Assembly: GCA_022843845.1 (NCBI GenBank)
Contig: JALHMW010000014.1
Span: forward strand, 1-64,000
DNA from: Archangium sp.
GTDB lineage: Bacteria > Myxococcota > Myxococcia > Myxococcales > Myxococcaceae
Direction of reading: 5' to 3'
DNA: 64,000 bases
Position 1 is the stretch's first letter; each line of letters begins with the position of its first letter. Positions 53,435 to 61,600 of this stretch are shown here, one piece after another. The notes under the pieces are model-generated. The model had not been told where the DNA came from and ran no database searches. It was given only the letters and a program-made list of their open reading frames with translations. The position numbers were made by a program, and so were the translations under genes.

Positions 53435-54312
53435 GACGTCTGGCTCCTGGCGCGCAGCGCGGTGACGATCATCCGAGACGCTGGGCTGCGGTTCAGCGTG
53501 TAGAAGTGAATGCCGGGCACGCCGCGCTGCAACAGCTCGAGGCACTGCACGGTGGCGTGTGCGACGCCCAGCTGCATGACGGCGGTCGGGTCGTCCTTCA
53601 CCTTCTCGAGCTCGAGCTGCAGCCGCATCGGCACGGTCGCGCCGCACATGCGCACGAAGCGGTTGACCTGCTCCACGTTGGTGATCGGCATGATGCCCGG
53701 CACGATCGGCACGTTGATGCCGGCCCGCCGCGCCCGCTCGACGAAGTCGAAATAGAACGCGTTGTCGAAGAAGAGCTGGGTGATCAAGAAGTCGCAGCCT
53801 GCGTCGACCTTCGCCTTGAGGTGCTGCAGGTCGGCCTCACGCGACGCCGTCTCGACGTGGCCTTCCGGGTAGGCCGCCGCGCCGACACAGAACCCAAGGC
53901 CCTGCTGGCTGATGAAGTCGACCAGCTCGCCGGCGTTGCCCATGCCACCGTCGGTCTTCTGAAACGTCTCCTGGCCCTTCGGAGGATCGCCCCTCAGCGC
54001 GAGCACGTTCTCGATGCGGTACTTCGCCAGGCGCGCGAGCACCTCGGCGATCTCTTCCTTCGTGTGGCCGACGCAGGTGAGGTGCGCCATCGCCTCGATG
54101 CCAGTGCGCTCCTTGATGTGCGAGACGAGCTCGATGGTGCGATCGCGCGTCGAGCCGCCGGCGCCGTAGGTCACCGAGACGAAGCCGGGCTCGAGCGAAC
54201 GCAGATCGTCGAGTGTCTCCCAGAGCTGCTTCTCGCCTTCAGGCGTCTTTGGCGGGAAGAACTCGAAGCTGAAGCAGGGCTTGGATGGGTTGAGGCGGGA
54301 GCGGATCTTCAC
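53431..54312 (-). CDS. metF: Methylenetetrahydrofolate reductase
   Basis: About 293 residues. MetF features: FSFEFFPPKTPEG at the start, VSVTYGAGGSTRDRT, HLTCVGHTKEEI, LALRGDPPKG, FLITQLFFDNAFYFDFV and a VPGIMPITNVEQ block, all in the expected order of this TIM-barrel flavoprotein. It reduces methylene-THF to methyl-THF for methionine synthesis. GTG 54312 was chosen because GAGAGG lies four to five bases upstream; the longer frame upstream is not conserved. It is divergent from gcvT across 137 bases that contain a TTGACA at 54413. The next gene on its strand overlaps its stop by four bases. Confidence 0.95.
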   Translation of the reverse strand: MKIRSRLNPSKPCFSFEFFPPKTPEGEKQLWETLDDLRSLEPGFVSVTYGAGGSTRDRTIELVSHIKERTGIEAMAHLTCVGHTKEEIAEVLARLAKYRIENVLALRGDPPKGQETFQKTDGGMGNAGELVDFISQQGLGFCVGAAAYPEGHVETASREADLQHLKAKVDAGCDFLITQLFFDNAFYFDFVERARRAGINVPIVPGIMPITNVEQVNRFVRMCGATVPMRLQLELEKVKDDPTAVMQLGVAHATVQCLELLQRGVPGIHFYTLNRSPASRMIVTALRARSQTS

Positions 54313-54449
54313 GTCGCCTCTCTGCCAGATGCCGAACGGTCTTGCACGCCTGCGCGGGTGCACTCCGGGGAATGGCAGCGGTGATGGTTGCTGATGCGCG
54401 CGATCGTCGTCGTTGACACCACCCGTCGCGAAGGCTGAAACCGCGCGCC

Positions 54450-55535
54450 ATGTCACCACGCCTGACGCCGCTGAACGCCGCCCACAAGAAGCTCGGAGGC
54501 CGCCTCGTCGACTTCGCCGGCTGGGAGCTGCCCGTGCAGTACGCCGGCCTCGTCGCCGAGCACGAAGCCGTTCGCACGAAGGCAGGGCTGTTCGACGTCA
54601 GCCACATGGGTGAGGTCGAGTTCAAGGGCAAGGGCGCGCTCGAAGCGGCGAACCGGCTCATCACCAACGATCTGGCGCGCATCACCGATGGCCAGGCGAT
54701 CTACTCGGGCCTGCTCAACCCCAGCGGCGGCTTCGTCGACGACATCGTGGCGTATCGCTTCTCGCCCGAGCACATCTTCATCTGCGTCAACGCCGCGAAT
54801 CGCGAGAAGGACTTCGCGTGGATGCACGAACACGCGACGGGCGTGAAGCCGGTCGATCGCTCCGAGGAGTTCGCGCAGATCGCCGTGCAGGGCCCGAAGG
54901 CGTTCGGCATCGTGCAGCGCCTGTGTCCGAAGCCGCTCGAGGGTGTCGGGACGTACCGTTTCACCACCGGCTCCGTCGCTGGCGTCGACTGCATCATCTC
55001 GCGCACCGGCTACACGGGTGAAGACGGGTTCGAGCTGTATTGCCCTCCCTCTGGCGCCGAGAAGCTGTGGTTCGCGCTCCTCGAAGAAGGGAAGGGCGAC
55101 GGCATCGTGCCCGCCGGCCTCGGCTGCCGGGACTCGCTGCGCACCGAGATGAAGTACGCGCTCTACGGCAACGACATCGACGACGTGCACACGCCGCTCG
55201 AGGCGGGCCTCGGGTGGATCGTCAAGTTGGACAAGGCCGAGTTCATCGGGAAGGACGCGCTGGTGAAGCAGAAGGCCGCCGGCATCACGCGCAAGCTGAT
55301 CGGCTTCGAGCTGACCGAGGCGGGCGTTCCCCGCGCGCACTACCCCATCCTCAAAGACGGCCAGAAGGTCGGCGAGGTCACCAGCGGCACCATGGGCCCC
55401 ACCGTGAAGAAGGCCATCGGCATCGGCTATGTGCCGACGGCGCTGGCGGCTGAAGGCAGCACGTTTCACGTCGAGATCCGCGGCCGGCCCGTCGCGGCCA
55501 GGGTCGTGAAGACCCCCTTCCACACCCGCGGCTGA
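54450..55535 (+). CDS. gcvT: Glycine cleavage system T protein (aminomethyltransferase)
   Basis: 361 residues. GcvT signature segments: LGGRLVDFAGWELPVQYAG, FDVSHMGEVEF, the folate-binding domain with VAYRF and ISRTGYTGEDGFEL, and the C-terminal barrel with MGPTVKKAIGIGYV. It transfers the methylene group from the H-protein-bound intermediate to THF, releasing ammonia. Length is typical. ATG 54450 follows a region with a TTGACA element. It is followed 36 bases later by gcvH. gcvP, the decarboxylase of the same complex, does not follow within the window and must lie elsewhere. Confidence 0.96.
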   Translation: MSPRLTPLNAAHKKLGGRLVDFAGWELPVQYAGLVAEHEAVRTKAGLFDVSHMGEVEFKGKGALEAANRLITNDLARITDGQAIYSGLLNPSGGFVDDIVAYRFSPEHIFICVNAANREKDFAWMHEHATGVKPVDRSEEFAQIAVQGPKAFGIVQRLCPKPLEGVGTYRFTTGSVAGVDCIISRTGYTGEDGFELYCPPSGAEKLWFALLEEGKGDGIVPAGLGCRDSLRTEMKYALYGNDIDDVHTPLEAGLGWIVKLDKAEFIGKDALVKQKAAGITRKLIGFELTEAGVPRAHYPILKDGQKVGEVTSGTMGPTVKKAIGIGYVPTALAAEGSTFHVEIRGRPVAARVVKTPFHTRG

Positions 55536-55571
55536 ACCCTTTCCACTCTCCCCACCCTCAAGGAGCCCACC

Positions 55572-55958
55572 ATGGCGAACGGCGAATACCCGAAGGACCT
55601 GAAGTACACGAAGGATCACGAGTGGGCGAAGAAGAGCGGCGCCGCCGTGCAGATTGGCGTCACGTTCCACGCGCAGGACGCGCTGGGCTCGGTCGTCTAC
55701 GTCGAGCTGCCCAAGGTCGGCACCGCGGTGACGGCTGGCGCGCAGTTCGGCGTCATCGAGTCGACGAAGGCCGTCAGCGAGCTGTACTCGCCGCTCACCG
55801 GCAAGGTGTCGAAGGTGAATGACACGGTCGTCGGGAACCCGTCGTTGGTGAATGAGGCGCCGTACGCAGGCGGCTGGCTGATCGAGATCGAGCCGTCGAA
55901 CGCGGGCGAGTGGGACACGCTGATGGACGCGGACACGTACACGAAGCTGCTCGGCTGA
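55572..55958 (+). CDS. gcvH: Glycine cleavage system H protein
   Basis: 128 residues. The lipoyl-carrier domain with the modified Lys66 in GVIESTKAVSELY is clear, as are LGSVVYVELPKVG and LVNEAPYAGGWLIEIEP. It carries the aminomethyl group between the P, T and L proteins of the glycine cleavage system. A strong AAGGAG ribosome site lies a few bases upstream of ATG 55572. The stop is followed by a hairpin that probably ends transcription, fitting the absence of gcvP directly downstream. Confidence 0.97.
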   Translation: MANGEYPKDLKYTKDHEWAKKSGAAVQIGVTFHAQDALGSVVYVELPKVGTAVTAGAQFGVIESTKAVSELYSPLTGKVSKVNDTVVGNPSLVNEAPYAGGWLIEIEPSNAGEWDTLMDADTYTKLLG

Positions 55959-55960
55959 AG

Positions 55961-55994
55961 TTCGCGTGACGCGGGCTCGAGCCCCCGGCGCGAA
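55961..55994 (+). terminator. Candidate terminator after gcvH
   Basis: TTCGCG (55961-55966) pairs with CGCGAA (55989-55994), enclosing an inner GGGC-TCGA-GCCC hairpin (55973-55984). It starts three bases after the gcvH stop; no T-tract follows. The remaining bases to 56198 show no further structure or gene. Confidence 0.45.
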
Positions 55995-56198
55995 ACAGCG
56001 TCGACAGCCGGCCCCTCGTCGCGCCGGTCAGCATCGCCGCTGACGTTGGCGGCTCGTGCGCTTCGGGAGCCACCAGGCGAGTGGGCCGACCGTCGGCCAT
56101 CGTCGCGTGGCCTCAGCCTGACGCCGCCGGGCTCGCCGGTGCTGAAACACTGCGCTCCCCGCGAGGCCTCGTGTTTGCTCGGCGCGCTCGTCGTCGCT

Positions 56199-56777
56199 TC
56201 ACTGCGGCAAACGAAACGGCGCGTCTTCGAGCACGAACTCGACGGTGCGGAGCAGCTCGATCGTCGGTTCATCCGTCGCGCCTTTCGCCGTCGCGCGCCT
56301 CAACAGAATCGACGCGCCGACCAGCCCACCTTCCTGGTGCAGCTCGCTCGCCACCGCGAACAACAGCTTCGGGTCGTCAGGGCTCTTGAGCAGCGCGTCG
56401 AGCTTCGCAGGGCGTGACTCGGTCGGCTCGACCCACAGCGGACACGCCTCGGGCTGTGCGGCGACGGCCTTCGCGTACGCGCCCTTGAGGCTGCGCTGAA
56501 TCAACGCAGCGAGCCCATTGCCGTGACGGGTCTGCGCGGCCGTGCTGTCTGCACATGCCCCCAGCACCACGAGGAAGAAGCCGGGGTTGAGGCCCGCGAC
56601 CGTCTTCGATTCGATCAGCTTCGGGTAGCCAGCGGTCAGCCGGAGCTCCGTCGGCACCACCAGCGCGGCCTTGAGCTTCTCGGCCTCGGCCTTCGTCTTC
56701 GCGCCGCTCGCGATGAAGAGCCGGCTCGTCGGAGTCGCCGCGACGACCACTCCCACTGCCAGGCCGAGCATCATCAT
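56199..56777 (-). CDS. Exported SPOR-like protein
   Basis: 192 residues with an N-terminal signal (MLGLAVGVVVAATP). The first 75 mature residues have the alternation and the final strand (GFFLVVLGACADSTAA) of SPOR-like domains, which in true members bind denuded peptidoglycan; the match is only partial. The C-terminal half is helical (DDPKLLFAVASELHQEGG, ASILLRRATAKG), perhaps TPR-like. The start ATG 56777 overlaps the stop of the OmpA-family gene (ATGA). It is the last gene of a three-gene coupled operon with two other envelope proteins, which supports a cell-wall role. Exact function unknown. Confidence 0.7.
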   Translation of the reverse strand: MMMLGLAVGVVVAATPTSRLFIASGAKTKAEAEKLKAALVVPTELRLTAGYPKLIESKTVAGLNPGFFLVVLGACADSTAAQTRHGNGLAALIQRSLKGAYAKAVAAQPEACPLWVEPTESRPAKLDALLKSPDDPKLLFAVASELHQEGGLVGASILLRRATAKGATDEPTIELLRTVEFVLEDAPFRLPQ

Positions 56778-58606
56778 TCGGTCGGCTCGTCGTTGGCTGC
56801 GCCCACGCCGCGAATCACGAACTCCACGCGCCGATTGTTCGATCGACCCGCGTCGGTCTTGTTGGTGTCAGCGGGACGATCGGGCCCGAAGCCCTTCGCC
56901 TGCAGCCGAATGCCATCGACGCCCTGGTGAATGAGGTAGTCCTTCACCGAGTTCGCGCGGCGCTGCGAGAGGCTGACGTTGTAGTCGTGCCCGCCCTGAG
57001 AGTCGGTGTGGCCCTCGACCCGAATGAGCTGAATCTCGGGGTGATCGCGCAACACGGTCGCCACGTTGTTCAGCAGCGGGAAGGAGCGCGGGAGAATCGT
57101 CGCCTTCGCGGTCGCGAAGAAGACCTTCTCTTTGATGATGAGCTTCTCGCTGGTGATGATGACGAGCTGACGCTGCTTCTCGGGGCAGCCCTGGTTCGAC
57201 GGAGGCCCCTTCACCTCGGGGCAGTTGTCGAACTTGTCCTCGACGGTGTCGCCGTCCTTGTCCTTCAGCGGGCAGCCCTTGCGCTCCTTCGGGCCGGGCT
57301 CGTCTGGGCACTCGTCGTCGACGTCGAGCACGCCGTCGCCGTCTCTGTCTTTGAGCGGGCAGCCGTTGCGCTCGATCGGCCCCGGCTCGGTCGGGCACTC
57401 GTCCTTCGCGTCGGTGAGGCCATCTCCGTCGGTGTCGACCTCGACGACCTTCACCACCGGGCAGCCGTTGTTCGCCAGCGGGCCCTTCTTGAGCGGGCAC
57501 TTGTCGGAGACGTCGGGCACGCCGTCGCCATCGTTGTCGGGGTCGGGGCAGCCGTCGGCGTCCTGGAAGCCGTCTTTGTCTTCCGGCTCGAGCGGGCAGC
57601 GATCGACGGCGTTGAGGATGAGATCGTTGTCGTCGTCGAGATCGGGGCACTGCTGCGGCGTGTGTTTGCGGCCCTGCGAGCAGGGATCGTTGTCGTCGGG
57701 TCGAATGCCGACGCCGCCGAGCACGCGAACCGTCGGCGTGCCAGGCAGACTGCCGAAGCCCGGGCCTGCGAGAAGGAAGAGCTCCACGGGGCCCACGGGA
57801 ACGCGCACGCCGCCGAGCAGCTCGAAGCCCGCAGGCGTCTCGCCACCGCCGAGAGGCACCAGCGTGTGGAACGAGCCCTCGAAGCGGGCGCCATCGCCAG
57901 TGCTCGACACCAGCGCGCGAAGGCCCAGCTGGCTGCCGACCTGGTCGCGCATCAACGCGCCGCTGGTGAGGTTGACCGAGCTCGGGCGAATGAGGCCGAC
58001 GACCTCGCCGCCCAGGCGCACGGGGCCGAAGTCGCGGCCTGCCGACAGCTGGGGAAACACGTTCCACCCGCTCTCGACGGCCAGGGCGTTGCCGACGCCG
58101 AACGGAAACGCCGTGCCGAGCTGGAACGCGAGATCGACCGGCGCGTCAGCCAGCAGCCCGCCTTTGCGTTGCGAGAGAATGCCGAGCCTCAGTGAGAGCC
58201 TCGGTGACGCGAGCCCCGCGCTGTCGGGAGAGATGACCCGGGCGATCTGCGAGAGATCGTCGCCACCCTGGTACAGCACGATGGGCACTTCGAGCGTGGC
58301 GGTCAGCCATGAGGTGATGCCGTAGCCGACGCCGAGGTGCAGCCCGAGCCGGTTGCCGACGAGCGCGCCCTGCCGCTGGTTGTCACGGAAGAGCACCAGC
58401 GGGTTGTTCTCGTAGTGAAACGCTCCCCACGCGCGGAACTTCTTGTGCGGGAGCATGTCGCCGGTCGCCGCGCCGAGGCCGCCCAGTGGCGCGTCGTTCG
58501 GCGAGAAGCGCGTCAGGGAAAAGGGAGGAAGCGGCGCCGCGTCCTGGGCGAGCGCCGGCACAGCCAGGAGGACACCGGCGAAGAGGACTCGAATGATGCG
58601 GTTCAT
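56774..58606 (-). CDS. OmpA-family outer membrane protein with TSP type-3 repeats
   Basis: About 610 residues. After a signal peptide (VLFAGVLLAVPALA) comes a beta-barrel-like domain of about 260 residues (typical of outer-membrane proteins), then a calcium-binding thrombospondin type-3 region with repeated DxDxDG motifs (DLDDDNDLILN, DPDNDGDGVPDVSD, DTDGDGLTDAKD, DRDGDGVLDVDD, DKDGDTVEDKFD), each followed by a CP turn, and a C-terminal OmpA-like peptidoglycan-binding domain (VEGHTDSQGG, SLSQRRANSVKDYL, NRRVEFVI). It ties the outer membrane to the cell wall through a stiff calcium-loaded rod. Its ATG overlaps the stop of the giant Ig-like gene and its stop overlaps the SPOR-like gene start, so the three are co-translated. 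Confidence 0.92.
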   Translation of the reverse strand: MNRIIRVLFAGVLLAVPALAQDAAPLPPFSLTRFSPNDAPLGGLGAATGDMLPHKKFRAWGAFHYENNPLVLFRDNQRQGALVGNRLGLHLGVGYGITSWLTATLEVPIVLYQGGDDLSQIARVISPDSAGLASPRLSLRLGILSQRKGGLLADAPVDLAFQLGTAFPFGVGNALAVESGWNVFPQLSAGRDFGPVRLGGEVVGLIRPSSVNLTSGALMRDQVGSQLGLRALVSSTGDGARFEGSFHTLVPLGGGETPAGFELLGGVRVPVGPVELFLLAGPGFGSLPGTPTVRVLGGVGIRPDDNDPCSQGRKHTPQQCPDLDDDNDLILNAVDRCPLEPEDKDGFQDADGCPDPDNDGDGVPDVSDKCPLKKGPLANNGCPVVKVVEVDTDGDGLTDAKDECPTEPGPIERNGCPLKDRDGDGVLDVDDECPDEPGPKERKGCPLKDKDGDTVEDKFDNCPEVKGPPSNQGCPEKQRQLVIITSEKLIIKEKVFFATAKATILPRSFPLLNNVATVLRDHPEIQLIRVEGHTDSQGGHDYNVSLSQRRANSVKDYLIHQGVDGIRLQAKGFGPDRPADTNKTDAGRSNNRRVEFVIRGVGAANDEPTE

Positions 58607-61600
58607 GAATGGCTCCGCGTGCGGCGGCGCGTGGCGAGGGCGACGAGCGCGAGCAGCAGCGGCACGGCGTCGAACGAGACGGCGTTGCAGCTGATGAGGC
58701 CCTGCCCGGCGTAGCGCAGGCTGGGAATACGAATGAAGAACGGAACGTCGGCGGCGCGCAGCCCCTGGTTCCCTGCGGGGTCGAGCGCTTCGGCCGACAC
58801 CACGTGGTTGCCTTCGGTGAGCGTGTTGGCGGGCACCGTCGTTCCCCACCGGCCCTGTGCATCAGCCACGAGGAAGAAGCTCGGCTTGCCGTCGAGGTAG
58901 ACGGTGACGCGCGCTCCCGGCTCCGAGGTGCCGGAGAGCTCGAACGGACGATCGATGTCGAGCGCGGCGTTCTTCGCGGGCGAGACGATGACCGGCGGGT
59001 TCGGCGCCGTGGAGTCGACCGAGAAGGCCACCTGCGCCGTCTCTGGCCCGGTGTTCCCGGCGACGTCGGTCGCGTGGGCCTTCACCTCATAGCGACCGTC
59101 GGCCAGCTGCGTGGGCGGAGTGAACGTCCAGTCGCCGTTGGCATCGGTCTGCGTGGTGCCGGCGATCTGCCCGTTGATGAAGATCGTCACGGTGCTGTTG
59201 GCCTCGGCCGTACCCGACATCATCGGGCGGCCCGTGGTGGCGACGCTCTCGAGCGTGGGCAGCGTGATGACCGGCGCGGGGGGCGGCATCGTGTCCTTGA
59301 GCACCGGCTTCGTGTCCATCCCGGTCCCGCCTGCGGTGGTCTGCGCCGCGCGCACCGAGACCATCGCCGCGTCGGGTACGGCCGTGACGTCGAGGGTGGT
59401 GGAGAACAGGCCGTTGACGCACATCGCGGTACCCATCACCGTGCCAACGGAGATCGTCACCTGCCCAGCGCTGGTCGTGCAGAAGCCGCTGACCTCGTAC
59501 CTCGCCGCGCGCATGCGGTTGATCACCTGCAGCGGCCCGAGGATCACGGTGGGCACGTTCTCGACGGTGAAGGTGCGCGGCATCGAAGCAGGGCCCTGGT
59601 TGCCCGAACGATCGGTCTGCCGCGCGGTCACAGCGTGCTGGCCCGCGCCGAGCGTCGTGGGACAGGTCCAGGTGCCCGTCATGGTCGCGGTCGTCTGGCA
59701 GACCAGCGAGGCGCCTTCGTTCACCACCACCGTGGCGAGGGGCTCGGCCGTGCCGGAGATCATCGGAGAGAGGCCGGTGCGGCCGTTCTCCATCGGCGTC
59801 GCGATCGCCGGCGCTGTGGGGGCCATCGTGTCGATCACGAAGGTGCGGGGCGGTGAGCTGGCCGACACGTTGCCCGCAGGGTCCGTCGCGGTCCCCGTCA
59901 GCACGATCTGCCCGTCGGCGAGCGTCGAGGCGACGCAGCTCCACAGCCCGTTCGCCGGCGTGATGGTGGTGCAGACGGTCATTCCGCCGCGCACGACGCG
60001 CACGGTGCTGCCGGGCTCTGCAGAGCCGGTCAGCGTCGGCGTCACGTCGTTGATGATCGCCATCTCGGCAGGCCGCGTGAAGGTCGGCGCTGTGGGAACC
60101 ACCGTGTCCTTCAGCGTGCTGCGCGTGTCGGTGCCGGTTCCGGACGGGTTGGTCTGCGCCGCGACGATCGCCACGGCCGCGTCATCGGGCACCGCGACGA
60201 CGATGATCGTGGTGGTGAAGGTGCCGCTCGGGCAGGCGGCCGTTGCCGTGGCGCTTCCGACCGTGACGGTGACGGTGCCGGCCGACGCGGTGCACGTGCC
60301 AGCGATCGGGTAGGCCGACGCGTTCACACCGTTGATGGGGCCCGGTGTGTCGAGCGTGACGGTTGGGACTGCCGCGACGGTGAACTGCCGCGGTGCGGAG
60401 GGCGCCGAGCCGTTGCCGCTGACGTCGCGCTGCGTGGCGGTGATGGTGCGCGTGCCCGGCTGGTACGTCGTGGGGCAGCTCCACTGGCCGGTCGCGTTCG
60501 CGGTGACGCTGCACACCAGCACCGCGCCTTCGGTGACGCTGACGGTGGCGTTCGCCTCGGCCGTGCCGGCGACGGTCGGGTTGATGCCGACGGTCGCGTT
60601 CTGCGCCGGGTTGGTGATCGTCGGCGCAGCAGGTGCCGCGGTGTCGACCGTGAAGTTGCGCGCGGGAGAGGGCGCCGACGCGTTGCCGACCGGGTCCGTC
60701 GCGGTGGCGGTGATCGTCACCGCGCCCTCTGGAATGGCCGCAGCGACGCAGCTCCACACGCCGTTGGCCGGCACGATGACGGTGCACACGGTGGTGGCGC
60801 CGCGTCGCACGACGAGGCTCGCGAGCGCTTCAGCGGTGCCGGTGATCGTCGGCGTCGCTGTGTTGATGCGGGCTGCCTCGGTGGGGGTGGTGATCGACGG
60901 AGCCGATGGCGCGACCGTGTCCTTCTGGGTGGTGCGGGTGTCGCTGCCCGTTCCCGTGACGTTGGTCTGCGAGGCGGTGACGGCGACGCTCGGCCCGTCC
61001 GCCAGGCTGCTCGCGTTGAGCGTGGTGGAGAACAGGCCCGCGCTGCACGCGGTCATGGCCATCTGCGTGCCGACCCGAACCGTGACCGTGCCCGCAGCCG
61101 TCGTGCAGGCGCCGCTGACGGGGTACGCGCTGGAGTTCATCGACGTGATGGCGGGCGGCGTCGTGAGAGTGACCGTCGGCACGTTTGCGATGGTGAAGGT
61201 CCGCGCAGGAGCGGCCGGGCCCGCGTTATTGGCGCGATCGCGCTGCGTCGCCGAGATCGTCCGCGTCGATGGCCCGAAGGTCGTCGCGCAGCTCCACTGG
61301 CCGAGGTTGTTGGCGACGACGGTGCAGACCGTGCCGGCGCCTTCGGTGACCGTCACCGTCGCGAACGGCTCTGCGGTGCCCGAGATCGTCGGGTTGGGGC
61401 CGACGGTCGCGCTCATCGCAGGGCTGTTGATGAGCGGCGCTGCCGGCGGCGTGGTGTCGATGGTGATGGTGCGTGGCGGCGAGACGGGCGACGTGTTGCC
61501 CGCCGGGTCCGTCGCGCTGGTCGTCAGCGTGCGGGCGCCGTCAGCCAGGGCCGAGGTCGTGCACGTCCACACGCCGTTGCCCTGGGTGAGCGCGGTGCAG

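Noticed and set aside
54313..54449. Glycine riboswitch before gcvT
   Set aside because: The gap is short and lacks the paired stems and conserved purine-rich core of the glycine aptamer; only a TTGACA at 54413 with a poor -10 match was seen.
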